A stretch of 64,000 nucleotides of DNA from Tenacibaculum mesophilum. Its GTDB lineage: Bacteria; Bacteroidota; Bacteroidia; Flavobacteriales; Flavobacteriaceae. The position numbers and the translations under genes were made by a program. Shown piece after piece: positions 9,701 to 19,817 of this stretch (its first letter is position 1; each line of letters begins with the position of its first letter). The notes beneath the pieces are model-generated. The model was not told where the DNA came from. It was given only the letters and a program-made list of their open reading frames with translations, and did no database searches. The stretch is taken from the NCBI RefSeq assembly GCF_003867075.1, contig NZ_CP032544.1, forward strand, positions 2,598,001-2,662,000, given 5' to 3'.

Positions 9701-9736
9701 AAAAAACGAGGTTGTGAAATACAAACCTCGCTTTTT
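9701..9736. terminator. Bidirectional intrinsic terminator
   Basis: A 7-bp stem (CGAGGTT at 9707-9713 with AACCTCG at 9724-9730) is flanked by an A-run on the left and a T-run on the right. It serves the Omp85 gene (plus) and the S46 peptidase gene (minus), which converge here. Confidence 0.8.
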
Positions 9737-9762
9737 AAGCTATTCTTATGTAGAAAAACGTT

Positions 9763-11856
9763 TTATTTTTTCTTTGGGTGTACTAACTTCATTTCTTCAA
9801 TTAAGTGTTTTGCTCCTGCATATTTATCTACAATAAATAATACATAGCGAACATCAACCATAATATTTCTACAAATTTCAGGATCGTAATTCATATCACT
9901 CATCGTTCCTTCCCATACACGGTCGAAGTTTAATCCAATTAAGTTTCCGTGTGCATCAATAGCAGGACTACCAGAGTTACCACCTGTGGTATGATTGGTT
10001 CCTAAGAAACAAACAGGAACTTTTCCGTTTTTATCAGTGTATTGTCCAAAATCTTTAGCGTCGTATAAATCGCGTAACTTTTGAGGTACATCAAATTCAT
10101 AATCACCAGGAACGTATTTTTCAATAACACCATCTAAATAACTTACAGGATTGTAGTATACAGCATCTCTAGGAGAGTATCCACGAACTTGACCGTAAGT
10201 AACACGTAAAGTGCTGTTAGCATCAGGAAAATAGCGTGTATTTGGTAATGCTTCCATTAATGCTTTCATGTATGTTTTTTGTAACGCTGTAATTGGCTGG
10301 TTTTTCTGTTGAAACTCAGGATTTATTTTTGTGTAAAACTCTTCAATCATAGGCTTAGCATATTGGTAAGCAGCATCTTTGTTTAAGTTTTTTACCACCT
10401 TTTTAGCGTCTCCTTCTAATAATTGTAAAGCTTTATTTAAATCAGTAAAATTTGTTTTGTCATAAATAGAAGCATCTACATTAGTAGGATTGTATAAAGG
10501 CATTACATTTTTAAACACTCCTTTATCAACATTTACATCAAAGTTTTTATGAATTCCTTTAATTCGATTTACCAAAGAAGTTCTAGCTTCTTCAAACTTT
10601 TTAGGTTTATTTAAAGCTACTTGTTCTAACTGATACGCTCTAAAAGTCATTTGCATCAACTCGTTGGTAACTAAGAAAACTTCAATAAAGTTTCTTCTTT
10701 TAATATTAATATCAGCAAAGTCTATATATAATTTTTCAAACTCAGGAAGAATATTTCCGTAGGTTTTTTCTAATCCTTTTTCTTTTAATGCTTTTTTGAA
10801 AGTAGCTTCAAAAGCTTGACGCTCTGCGATAGCATTACTCTTTTTAATTCCTAGATTTTCACCAATCCATTTTTTCCAAGCATTTGCAATACGTGCTTGT
10901 TTTGAAGCATATTTAATACGAACAGCATCACTAGCTTTCATTTGTGCATCAATTTCTTTTAATGCAGCTTCACGAATAGCAATGTTACTCGGATTAAACT
11001 CTTGTGTAATATGTTTAATAGCAACAGCGGGTAAATATTCATTAGTACGACCTGGGAAACCAAAAACCATAGTAAAATCACCTTCTTCAATTCCATCTAA
11101 AGAAACTGGTAAAAAGTGCTTTGGTTTGTAAGGAACGTTGTCTTTGCTGTATTTAGCAGGACGATTGTTTTTATCAGCATAAATTCTGAATAATGAAAAA
11201 TCTCCTGTATGACGAGGGAAAACCCAGTTATCGGTATCACTACCAAATTTTCCAATACTACTTGGTGGTGCACCTACTAAACGAACGTCTTCAAATTTTT
11301 CTGTAACAAATAAGAAATATTGATTGCCTTTGTAAAATGGCTTTATTTTAACACCTTGCCATGTTTCTTTTTGTACTGTTTTTTGAATTTCGTTGATGTT
11401 TTTATCAATAGTCGATTGTTTTTCACGTTCAGTCATAGTATCAGTAACCCCATTCAATGCTTTGGTAGTTACATCATCAATACGAACAATAAATTCAACA
11501 TATAGCCCTTTATTAGGTAATTCTTCTTTTTTATTCATCGCCCAAAAACCATCTTTTAGGTAATCATTTTCTAAAGATGAGTGAGATTGAATTTGTCCAA
11601 AACCACAGTGGTGATTGGTTAAAATTAATCCTTCAGGAGAAATCACTTCGCTAGTACAACCTCCGTTAAAATGCCCAATAGCATCTTTTAAACTTGAGTT
11701 ATTTACATCATAAATGTCTTTAGCGGTAAGTTTACTTCCTAAAGAGGTCATTTCTTGTTCATTCATTCCTTCTAAAAGAGAAGGAATCCACATACCTCCT
11801 TGCTGTGCAGTAACTTGAACGACAATAAATAAGAATAGAATTTTTATATACTTCAT
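9763..11856 (-). CDS. dpp11: S46 family dipeptidyl-peptidase, DPP11 type
   Basis: The 697-residue protein has a signal peptide (1-17) and the S46 double barrel with a helical insert. The catalytic triad is visible: H83 in NHHC, D219 in TGDFS and S628 in GNSGSP. Eighteen residues after the serine is R646 (FDR). In characterised enzymes this position is Arg in DPP11, which cleaves after Asp or Glu, and Gly in DPP7, which prefers hydrophobic P1. The enzyme should therefore release acidic dipeptides in the periplasm for peptide-based growth. It is slightly shorter than the Porphyromonas enzyme (about 720). It stands alone between two operons. Confidence 0.88.
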   Translation of the reverse strand: MKYIKILFLFIVVQVTAQQGGMWIPSLLEGMNEQEMTSLGSKLTAKDIYDVNNSSLKDAIGHFNGGCTSEVISPEGLILTNHHCGFGQIQSHSSLENDYLKDGFWAMNKKEELPNKGLYVEFIVRIDDVTTKALNGVTDTMTEREKQSTIDKNINEIQKTVQKETWQGVKIKPFYKGNQYFLFVTEKFEDVRLVGAPPSSIGKFGSDTDNWVFPRHTGDFSLFRIYADKNNRPAKYSKDNVPYKPKHFLPVSLDGIEEGDFTMVFGFPGRTNEYLPAVAIKHITQEFNPSNIAIREAALKEIDAQMKASDAVRIKYASKQARIANAWKKWIGENLGIKKSNAIAERQAFEATFKKALKEKGLEKTYGNILPEFEKLYIDFADINIKRRNFIEVFLVTNELMQMTFRAYQLEQVALNKPKKFEEARTSLVNRIKGIHKNFDVNVDKGVFKNVMPLYNPTNVDASIYDKTNFTDLNKALQLLEGDAKKVVKNLNKDAAYQYAKPMIEEFYTKINPEFQQKNQPITALQKTYMKALMEALPNTRYFPDANSTLRVTYGQVRGYSPRDAVYYNPVSYLDGVIEKYVPGDYEFDVPQKLRDLYDAKDFGQYTDKNGKVPVCFLGTNHTTGGNSGSPAIDAHGNLIGLNFDRVWEGTMSDMNYDPEICRNIMVDVRYVLFIVDKYAGAKHLIEEMKLVHPKKK

Positions 11857-11946
11857 CTGTTTATTTTTAAAAAGCTAAAGATACAAATTGGTAGCAAAAC
11901 AGCTAATTGAAAGTATTAAGTAATAGGTTAAAAAAGACTTAAAATG

Positions 11947-12852
11947 TTATTTTTTTCCTATTGGATATATTTCTTGGTGAATAAAGTCTTTAGGGAATTT
12001 TTCATCCCCTTCAAAACCTAATTCAATATCACGCCCATTGTAAGGAATGTAGTCAGTTTTAAAAATGTAATCCCATATGCTTAGCGTAATTCCAAAGTTT
12101 ACTCCCATTTTTCTGTCTTCAGGAAGTTCTTTTGCATGATGCCAAATATGCATTTTTGGATTGTTCAGAATATATTTTAACCAACCGTAATCCCAGTTAA
12201 TATTGGCATGATTAAGATGACCAATAGTAATGTTGAAAAAATGAACAATAGCAACGTCTTGTGCTGTAAATCCGCCCATAATAGCAAGCGGAATATACTT
12301 CATAGAGTTATATACTACGGGTTCCATCCAATGGTAACGTAAGTGGGCAGCAAACCCCATTTGTTTTACGGAATGGTGCACTTTATGAAAGTTCCATAAA
12401 AATTCATATCGATGTAATAATGTATGAGTGAACCACTGTACAAAATCAATACTAATAAAAAATACTAAGAGTCTCGCCCAATAAGGAAATGTGTTGATGT
12501 CGAATAATTGAAAATTAGCAACCGATAATCCAACCAAACCTAAAATATCATTAAAAAACTGCTCTGCTGTATTTGATAAGGCAATAAGAACGATGAGGTT
12601 TAGTAAAAAGAAATTGAAAAACATGTAAAAAGTATCCAGCCAAAAATCTTTACGAAATAAAGGTTGGTTTTTGCGCCAAGGAAAGATAATTTCTAATCCC
12701 CAAACAATAAGAGAAATTATAATTAAACCATAAAAATAATTTTCCCATTGAATTTCAAACAAAACAGATTGTTTTAAGTAGTTCCAATAACCAGTGTAGG
12801 AGTTTTTTACGATTTCTAGGTATCTTTCCATAGGAGCTATAAATTTCAGCAA
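11947..12852 (-). CDS. Fatty acid hydroxylase / sterol desaturase family membrane protein
   Basis: The 301-residue integral membrane protein has the diiron histidine boxes of the family: HTLLH (143-147), HKVHH (156-160), HLNH (212-215) and HIWHH (235-239). These proteins use O2 to hydroxylate or desaturate a lipid, carotenoid or ether-lipid substrate. It begins 14 bases after the stop of the metallophosphatase-like gene, so it is the last gene of the SusCD-containing operon. Its substrate is unknown. No sterol or carotenoid pathway genes are beside it. Confidence 0.82.
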   Translation of the reverse strand: MLKFIAPMERYLEIVKNSYTGYWNYLKQSVLFEIQWENYFYGLIIISLIVWGLEIIFPWRKNQPLFRKDFWLDTFYMFFNFFLLNLIVLIALSNTAEQFFNDILGLVGLSVANFQLFDINTFPYWARLLVFFISIDFVQWFTHTLLHRYEFLWNFHKVHHSVKQMGFAAHLRYHWMEPVVYNSMKYIPLAIMGGFTAQDVAIVHFFNITIGHLNHANINWDYGWLKYILNNPKMHIWHHAKELPEDRKMGVNFGITLSIWDYIFKTDYIPYNGRDIELGFEGDEKFPKDFIHQEIYPIGKK

Positions 12853-12865
12853 TAAAAATAATGAA

Positions 12866-13702
12866 TTAATGATTTATAATTTTAAATAAATCTCGTCCTT
12901 TCCATAGTCGTTCTTCTTGGGGCAAAATTTCCATATTGTCCCAAAAACCTGTAAGTAATGTTTGTGCATAAGCAGGAGGTAGCTGTTGTTCAGTCATTAA
13001 TGTATTTGCTTTTTTATAATTATAAGAAAGAGTATGAAAAGAGTATGAAAAACCATTAGTGTCATTTAAAATGGCATACCAAACATGTGGTTTTGCATTG
13101 TTAGCAGGCATGCCAATAACTCCTGGATTTAACCAAAGAAGCGAGTCTTTTTCATCTGTAAAAGGAAGTCCGGAATGTCCAGCAACAATTACATCGCAAT
13201 TAGTTTCATTGAATGATGAAATTTTATTTTTCCATGGAGTAGATTTAAAAATAAATTCAGAAATATAATGGTATGAACCATGTACCATGAAAATCTTTTT
13301 ATTTGCATAAGTAAAAGAGATATAATTGGGTAGGGTTTGCATCCAATTAATTGAAGCTTCCGAAAGTTGGTTTTGAGCAAAAGGATACCACGCTTTTGAA
13401 AAAACATCACAACGAGAACCTTCTGTAAAATCACAACCACAATTAACCTCTCTATTTCGTAACTGTTGTTCTACATTTCCAATAATACTATGTGCTCCCC
13501 AGTTTATAAAGGCTTGTACTGTTTCTTCTGGTTGTGCACAATAGCCAACAATATCACCTGTGCAAAAACAGTTTTCAGGTGCTATATTTTCCTTTTCAGC
13601 GACTTTAATTAAAGCTTCTAAAGCTTGTAGATTACTGTAAACACCCCCAAACAAAAGTACTTTTCCTTTAACGGTATTTATGTATGTTGTTTTTGTATCC
13701 AT
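12866..13702 (-). CDS. Metallophosphatase-fold protein with altered metal site
   Basis: I place the start at the ATG at 13702 (MDTKT), which gives 278 residues and overlaps the symporter gene by 25 bases. The fold follows the YfcE-like phosphoesterases, with GDIVGY at 49-54, GN at 75-76, VHGS at 140-143, GH at 175-176 and NPGVIGMPAN near the end. The usual first motif DxH is GVY here (G20, Y22), GNH is GNV, and GHxH is GHSG (G178). D50, N76, H141 and H176 remain. A Cys cluster (C88, C90, C98) is present. I think this pattern occurs in a wider conserved subfamily, so it may bind another metal or be non-catalytic. Confidence 0.75.
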   Translation of the reverse strand: MDTKTTYINTVKGKVLLFGGVYSNLQALEALIKVAEKENIAPENCFCTGDIVGYCAQPEETVQAFINWGAHSIIGNVEQQLRNREVNCGCDFTEGSRCDVFSKAWYPFAQNQLSEASINWMQTLPNYISFTYANKKIFMVHGSYHYISEFIFKSTPWKNKISSFNETNCDVIVAGHSGLPFTDEKDSLLWLNPGVIGMPANNAKPHVWYAILNDTNGFSYSFHTLSYNYKKANTLMTEQQLPPAYAQTLLTGFWDNMEILPQEERLWKGRDLFKIINH

Positions 13703-15027
13703 AACGGAATTAAATAAAGAGTAAAACAAAGAATACTTCCCCAAACATTGCTCCAAAGTAAATTGGCATACTTGCCAGAAGTAAAAATTAACAAAGAAGG
13801 AAAGGCATCAAAAACTAATAAAAATCCAATGATAATACCAGTGCCTACAGATAAGTAGTAACTAATTTTAGGAGGTTTTAACTTCCATAATATAAAAACT
13901 GGAGCTAGTCCAATAACCATAGTACCGCTAATAGTGGTTGCTGATAAAATTGAAGCGTTTAAGAACACAGGAAGAGTTCCTATAATAGCAATGAGTAGCA
14001 TTATTATTCTACCAAATGAAACAGAGGGGTTAATGTTTAAATCAATAGCAAAAAGCTTAGCTGTTGATGAAAATGTAGAATCTAAGGTAGATGCAGCTGA
14101 GGTAATCATAATAAAATTAACAACTAATAACATTCCAACGCCTAAGGTTTTACTAAAAGCAACAGCTGCTTGACCGTTAAGGCCATTGATTTTTCCAAAG
14201 ATACCTACAAAACTAAATAAAACAATACATAAAAACCCAATAACAGTAGCCCAAAGAAAGCTTTTTAGGGTTGTTTTCGGATTACTTATAAAACCACGAT
14301 CGGTTAACACTGGGTCGTGAAAAGGATAGCTAAACGATTGTAAAAAAGCAGCGATAGCTAAGTTTCCTCCTAAAGCCATCGTCCACTCACCAGAATTTGA
14401 AACGGTTTCGTAATTTATACCTTTAGTAGAATAAATATTCCAAAGAATAATAGCCAAAAGTACAGAGAAAAATAACATTTGAATTGCATCAGTAAAAATA
14501 CTACTACTCAAACCTCCTTTTAAAGCGTAAGTCAAGGTTAAAAGTGTAAAAACCACAATAGAAGTGTAGTATGAAGAGCTACCTACAGCTCCAAAATAAG
14601 AACCAATAACCATGGTGTTTGACCAAACTTCGTTAAATAGTCTAATGAGAATTAAAATTGAAAATACAAGAATAGCGGTATTACCAAATCGAATACCTAA
14701 AAAGTCATGAATGCTTTTAAAACCTCCTTTGGTACGTAGTTGATATATAATTATTCCAGCAACGGCAAACGAAAGGTAATACAGTGCATATGCAACCCCT
14801 CCTACAAGTCCAAATTGTAAGCCTAAATTAGCGGCATTGGTAATACTTTTAGCAAAAATCCAAGAGATGACTAAGCTACCTGTGAGTAATAATGTATTAG
14901 GTGCTTTTTTATTGTGTGTAGCTTTAAAGAAAGTTTGATTGGTTTGGGCAAAAGGTGCTAATATTAAAAATACTAAGCTGGTACTAAGTAGCAAACCCCA
15001 TTGCCAAATGTATATTATTTCTTTCAT
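13678..15027 (-). CDS. Sodium:solute symporter (SSF family)
   Basis: The 449-residue inner-membrane protein has about 13 predicted helices and the SSF core. Signs are the Gly-rich GGVAYALYYLSFAVAG helix, GGLSSSIFTDAIQ (the classic G-S-x-x-TD-x-Q sodium region) and an ITSAASTLDSTFSS segment near residue 310. It should import a small organic solute with Na+. It follows the SusCD pair by 38 bases and overlaps the metallophosphatase-like gene, so it probably carries into the cytoplasm whatever SusCD brings into the periplasm. The substrate cannot be named. Confidence 0.82.
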   Translation of the reverse strand: MKEIIYIWQWGLLLSTSLVFLILAPFAQTNQTFFKATHNKKAPNTLLLTGSLVISWIFAKSITNAANLGLQFGLVGGVAYALYYLSFAVAGIIIYQLRTKGGFKSIHDFLGIRFGNTAILVFSILILIRLFNEVWSNTMVIGSYFGAVGSSSYYTSIVVFTLLTLTYALKGGLSSSIFTDAIQMLFFSVLLAIILWNIYSTKGINYETVSNSGEWTMALGGNLAIAAFLQSFSYPFHDPVLTDRGFISNPKTTLKSFLWATVIGFLCIVLFSFVGIFGKINGLNGQAAVAFSKTLGVGMLLVVNFIMITSAASTLDSTFSSTAKLFAIDLNINPSVSFGRIIMLLIAIIGTLPVFLNASILSATTISGTMVIGLAPVFILWKLKPPKISYYLSVGTGIIIGFLLVFDAFPSLLIFTSGKYANLLWSNVWGSILCFTLYLIPLWIQKQHT

Positions 15028-15065
15028 TGGTTGTACATGTTCTGAGAAAATTTTAATTTCTTACT

Positions 15066-16490
15066 TTAGTTATTCCACCAAACACCAAAATTAATACTAT
15101 TACCATTAGTAGCTTGAGCAGCTAATTCGTAATTTATCTTATTTAAAGAGGCTTCTTCTGCAGGATAGGGCATTCTTACAGGAATTAAATTGTTATTTAA
15201 ACTTGCTGAAATAGGGTTCAGATTAGGAAACCCAGTTCTACGATATTCTATCCACCCTTCATAGCCGTTAATAATATTAGCAATCCATTTTTGTGTAATA
15301 ATTTGCTCAAGGGCTTTTGTGTCGTCAAAACTAGCAGTTGTTGTAAGGTAATCATTAGGTATGTTGGTGTTCCAATAACTAAAGGCTTGTTTGGTAGCTA
15401 ATTCGTATAGTGATTTGGCATCGTGGGTAATAAGACCTTTATGAGCTGCTTCTGCTAATAAAAAATTAGTTTCCCAAGCGGTCATATAATTGGCTTGCAA
15501 ATTTCCGGAATGTTCTCTAAAAATAAAACCAGCTAATGAATAATCTCCCAATGAAATAGTGGTTTTTGAAGCGTCTATTCCGTTAATTAACCCGTTATAA
15601 TTACTGGGAATATTACTAGAAGGCCTAAAAAAAGTTTGAATTCTAGGATCATTTAGCTCTTTTAAAATTTCTTCAATAGTTTTAGACATTACAAAGTTGT
15701 TAAAATCTCCTACTCGTAAACGTGCCATTCTAAAGTTATTAGGCTCTCCATCTGTAAAATTAAAAACAGCATTTTGAGCATTGTTGGCAATGTAGTTGCC
15801 ATCGGTTACAATTTCTTGAAGTTCTTTTCTTGTATCTTGTTTTGATGAAATACGGATGAGTGCTTTTATTCGTAATGAGTTGGCAAATAAAATCCAGCTA
15901 TCTAGATTTCCGTTGTATAAAACATCGCCAGTTAGCGGTAAACTACCCGTGTAATTTTCAATTGCTATTATTCCCTTTTTTAAACTATCTAAAATACCTC
16001 CATCTGCTAAGTAAATAGCTTCTTGTGTGTCGTATTTGGGAGTAACAGTTTTGTTATCTCCATTAAAAGCATCACTATAGGGAACATCTCCAAAAAGATC
16101 TGTCAAAGCCATAGCCATATATGCCTTAAAAATTAAAGCAGGGCCTTCATACACTTTAAATGTTGGATTATTTTTGGCTTTGTTTAGGATAATTTCATTG
16201 TCCCTTAAATTAGTGTAAAATACAGGCCATGGATTCCCTCCTAATTGTGGTGATTTTAAAGCATGACGATCAAATAAATTAAAATCTAAAGCAGTAAGTT
16301 GTTGACTTAATAAATTACCTGCAACAAAACCTTCATACGACATTGCCTCTCCATAATTGTAAATAACTTTACGAAATAATAAATTGGGTTCTACATCAAC
16401 AGGAAAGTTAGGGTTTGTATTTATTTTTTCAAAATCACTAGTACAACTTGTTATAAGTGCTAATAGGAAGAGAGATATGTAATTTTTCAT
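15066..16490 (-). CDS. SusD/RagB-family substrate-binding lipoprotein
   Basis: The 474-residue protein has a lipoprotein signal with Cys16 (LITSC), then FEKINTNPN, a common opening of the SusD-like_2 subfamily. It ends with conserved features of that group: a WEGW-like segment (GYEGWIEYRRTGFP), a RMPYP stretch and a Trp-rich C-terminus. SusD proteins form a lid over their SusC partner on the cell surface and bind the nutrient. SusC lies 11 bases upstream. The subfamily is often linked to peptides or unknown nutrients rather than glycans. Confidence 0.88.
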   Translation of the reverse strand: MKNYISLFLLALITSCTSDFEKINTNPNFPVDVEPNLLFRKVIYNYGEAMSYEGFVAGNLLSQQLTALDFNLFDRHALKSPQLGGNPWPVFYTNLRDNEIILNKAKNNPTFKVYEGPALIFKAYMAMALTDLFGDVPYSDAFNGDNKTVTPKYDTQEAIYLADGGILDSLKKGIIAIENYTGSLPLTGDVLYNGNLDSWILFANSLRIKALIRISSKQDTRKELQEIVTDGNYIANNAQNAVFNFTDGEPNNFRMARLRVGDFNNFVMSKTIEEILKELNDPRIQTFFRPSSNIPSNYNGLINGIDASKTTISLGDYSLAGFIFREHSGNLQANYMTAWETNFLLAEAAHKGLITHDAKSLYELATKQAFSYWNTNIPNDYLTTTASFDDTKALEQIITQKWIANIINGYEGWIEYRRTGFPNLNPISASLNNNLIPVRMPYPAEEASLNKINYELAAQATNGNSINFGVWWNN

Positions 16491-16501
16491 GATATTGTTT
16501 T

Positions 16502-19500
16502 TTAAAAGGTTACACCTAGTTTAAATCCGAAGCTTTTGGTGGTAGCATACGACATATCTTCTACACCACTAACAATTCTATTTCCCTGTACTGCTAGTTG
16601 CTCTGGATCAAAATGAGGAATGTTACTAATTGCAAATACATTTTTACCTATAAAAGAAAGAGTTACATCAGCTCCATTTTTAACGAAACCAAAGGCATTG
16701 TTTTTTAAATTGAAGGTATAACTGAAGGCAAATTGTCGTAACTTTAAATAAGAGGCGTCATAGACATTGTTTTCTTCATGATTTCTGTCGTAAAATTGTC
16801 TGTAATAACTTTCGGGAGTTATTGCAGTTGTATTTGGGGTGTATATTGGGTTTTCTGGAGTACCAGTATTTACAACCCCTTGTGCAATAATACCCGATGT
16901 TGGTCGGTAAGTTGTTTCTTTTAACTGACCAGCAACTCCTGCTAAAGCTAAGGTTCTTGAAACTAATTCTCCCCCTTGTCGCCAATCAAAAAGGAAGTTT
17001 AAATTCCAGTTTTTGTACGAAAAACTATTGTTGAGTCCCATTGTAAAGTCAGGATTGTAATTTCCTAGTTTTTTAAGTGTAGGGTCTGCAATAAAATTTC
17101 CTTCTGATGTTAAGACAAAATCACCTTTTTCATTTTTTAAGTAACCAGTTCCGTAAAAATCACCGATGCGTCCGCCTTCTTCTACTTGAAACCAAACTGT
17201 TTGATCTGGATTGTTGTATACTCTTGAATACGCCAATGTAATTCGTCCACTGTTTTGAGGTAACGATTCAATGGTGGCAACATTTTTACTAAAGTTCACA
17301 GTAGTATTCCATTTGAAGTTATTGGTTTTAAAAGGAGTGGCATTTATAACAAGCTCTACCCCTTCAGAACGTACTTTTCCGCCATTAACTACTTGTTGTT
17401 TAAAACCTGATGAAATAGGAATTGGAAGTGATAAAATTTGATCTTTGGTAAGTGCGTTGTAATAAGTAATATCAAAAGTTAAGCGATCATTAAAAAAACG
17501 AAGATCAGCCCCTATTTCAAAAGAAGTTGTTTTTTCTGGGCGTAAGTTAGGATTGGCAATAAAATCTTGACTTGTAAATGCGGGTTGTGCATGTACATTT
17601 GTTGTGGGGATAAAGGTTCTTGAAGTTTGATATGGATTGGTGTCGTTACCAACCTGAGCAATGCTTGCACGAACTTTTGCAAATGAAACCGTTGTAGGAA
17701 GGGGAAATAATTTACTTAAAATGACGCTGGTAGAAACCGAAGGGTAAAAGAAAGAAGTATTAGTGGTGGTAATTGGAGTAGCAAGCGCGCTAGACCAATC
17801 ATTTCTACCTGTAATGTCTAAAAAGAAAATATTTTTATATCCTAATTTTATTAAGCCATATAAACTGTTGATTCTTTTTTCTGATAAAAAATTAAAAGTT
17901 TCAATGGGAGAAGCAGCGTTGTTAAAGCTAAAAATACCGGGTTGTGCTAATTGTGTAGTTTGTGTTTGTTGTGTACTAGCTTTTTGATCAAGACGATTTC
18001 CTCCTAAGGAAATGTCAAGAGTAATATTATTAACTTTAGGGGTATAATTAATTAAAAAATCGGTGTTAATTTCTCTATAGGTTACTTTGTGTTCAGCATA
18101 TGCACCATTCCTAAACCGATTGGAACTAAAGTTTCTTAAAAAACGCCTGTTTTCACTAGAGTAATCCATTCTTGTTCTTAGTGTTAGGTTTAGGTTGTTG
18201 GTAATTTGTTGTTTTGCTGAAATATTACCAAAAACACGGTCTCTGTTAAATTCATTTCTATTTTCGTGTAATATGAAATATGGGTTGTCAAAAAAAGTAT
18301 AGTTGAACGAATATTGTTGTTTACCCTCCAATCCTGGCTGCCAATAATTTTTTAAACTGTTAATGTTTAACGATCGAGGCCCCCAAGCTACTAATGAATA
18401 ATTCACGTTTTCAGATCCGTATCCATTAGAAGGTCTGTTATCACTATTGCTATTTACATAATTAACATGCGAAGTAATGGTAGTGTTTTTTGAAGGGATG
18501 AATTGCAAATTAGTAGCAATTGTTTTACGATGTAAATTAACACCTGGTATAATTGATTCACTGTTAACATCGGTCAATGACAAACGATAATTCCCTTTGT
18601 TAAATCCCGATGCTATGGCAATGTTATTAATCGCTGTAATACCTGTTTTATAAAAATTTATTAAGTTGTTAGGGTGTGCTATAAATGGAGTGGGGGTGAT
18701 AGGAAGTCCATTGTACAAAGCAGTATCACCTCCTCTAACGGTAGTGCCATCGGGTAGAGATACTGGACTGTCAAATTGAGGAATTAAAGTACCTTGGTTT
18801 AATCTTGGTCCCCAACTGTAGGAAATATTGTCGTTAGTTCCTCCACCTAACCCATTAACAAATTCAAAACGTCCAGAATTTCCTTGTCCGTATTCGTTTT
18901 GAAACTGAGGAAGTTGGAAAGCTGTGTCAATAAATAAAGAAGAATTAACACTCATTTTAAAAGCATTGCTTCCTTTTTTTGTGTTGATGATAATAACTCC
19001 ATTAGAAGCTCTAGTACCATATAAAGCAGCAGCACTAGCTCCTTTTAATACAGAAACAGAGGCAATATCATCGGTGTTAACTTCCATAGCACCGTTACCA
19101 AAATCAGCTTCTTGAAAACCTGCAGCTGCCTCATTAGTATTATTAAAAATAGTATTATTGTTTATGGGGGTACCGTCTACAATAAAAAGTGGATTGTTAT
19201 TGGTGAAAGATTGTTCGCCTCGTATAACGATTTTTGAAGATGAGCCAACGCCAGTAGCCCCACCACTGGTAATGTTAACACCCGCTAATTTTCCTGATAA
19301 ATTATCTAAAAAATTTACCGATTTAACTTCTGAAATATCTTTCTGTTGGATGCTTTGAATAGCATATCCTAGCTCTTTAGACTCTCTTTTTTTATTTAAA
19401 GCAGTAATAATTATTTCGTCTAACCCTGTATTTTCTTCTTGCAAATAAATAGATATACTCTTTTGATTCCCAACTTTAATTTCTGCTGTTTTATAGCCTA

Positions 19501-19717
19501 TAGAAGAAAAAATTAGTATATCGTTTTTGCTCTTTATTTTTAAAGAGTAATTGCCACTATTATCTGTAACCGTTCCTTTCGTGGTGTTTTTGATAGTTAC
19601 GTTAACAAAAGGAATGGGAGTTCCATTTTTTTTTGAGGTTACTTTTCCTCTAATTGTATATTGAGCATTCGCAAAGGTGGTTAGGCATAATAACAACCCC
19701 AGTAAGATTTGTTTCAT
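16502..19717 (-). CDS. SusC/RagA-family TonB-linked outer-membrane transporter
   Basis: The 1071-residue protein has a signal peptide (1-18) and a carboxypeptidase-regulatory-like domain (about 20-95). A TonB box region and plug domain (about 115-240, with SGGATGVGSSSKIVIRG and FIVDGTPI) and a 22-strand barrel ending FGFKLGVTF follow. With the SusD partner it takes up a nutrient through the outer membrane using TonB energy. It follows the DUF2064 gene after 100 bases that hold an imperfect -7 box (TACTCTTTG, 19753-19761), so it may have its own promoter. No glycoside hydrolase is next to it, so this is not a standard polysaccharide locus. Confidence 0.92.
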   Translation of the reverse strand: MKQILLGLLLCLTTFANAQYTIRGKVTSKKNGTPIPFVNVTIKNTTKGTVTDNSGNYSLKIKSKNDILIFSSIGYKTAEIKVGNQKSISIYLQEENTGLDEIIITALNKKRESKELGYAIQSIQQKDISEVKSVNFLDNLSGKLAGVNITSGGATGVGSSSKIVIRGEQSFTNNNPLFIVDGTPINNNTIFNNTNEAAAGFQEADFGNGAMEVNTDDIASVSVLKGASAAALYGTRASNGVIIINTKKGSNAFKMSVNSSLFIDTAFQLPQFQNEYGQGNSGRFEFVNGLGGGTNDNISYSWGPRLNQGTLIPQFDSPVSLPDGTTVRGGDTALYNGLPITPTPFIAHPNNLINFYKTGITAINNIAIASGFNKGNYRLSLTDVNSESIIPGVNLHRKTIATNLQFIPSKNTTITSHVNYVNSNSDNRPSNGYGSENVNYSLVAWGPRSLNINSLKNYWQPGLEGKQQYSFNYTFFDNPYFILHENRNEFNRDRVFGNISAKQQITNNLNLTLRTRMDYSSENRRFLRNFSSNRFRNGAYAEHKVTYREINTDFLINYTPKVNNITLDISLGGNRLDQKASTQQTQTTQLAQPGIFSFNNAASPIETFNFLSEKRINSLYGLIKLGYKNIFFLDITGRNDWSSALATPITTTNTSFFYPSVSTSVILSKLFPLPTTVSFAKVRASIAQVGNDTNPYQTSRTFIPTTNVHAQPAFTSQDFIANPNLRPEKTTSFEIGADLRFFNDRLTFDITYYNALTKDQILSLPIPISSGFKQQVVNGGKVRSEGVELVINATPFKTNNFKWNTTVNFSKNVATIESLPQNSGRITLAYSRVYNNPDQTVWFQVEEGGRIGDFYGTGYLKNEKGDFVLTSEGNFIADPTLKKLGNYNPDFTMGLNNSFSYKNWNLNFLFDWRQGGELVSRTLALAGVAGQLKETTYRPTSGIIAQGVVNTGTPENPIYTPNTTAITPESYYRQFYDRNHEENNVYDASYLKLRQFAFSYTFNLKNNAFGFVKNGADVTLSFIGKNVFAISNIPHFDPEQLAVQGNRIVSGVEDMSYATTKSFGFKLGVTF

Positions 19718-19817
19718 GTATTTTATAAATTTTGTTTCATATTGAGAATCATCAAAGAGTAAATAAAAAGCGAAGCATTTTACTACTAAATGAATGATTG
19801 TTATGATATTGTTGTAC

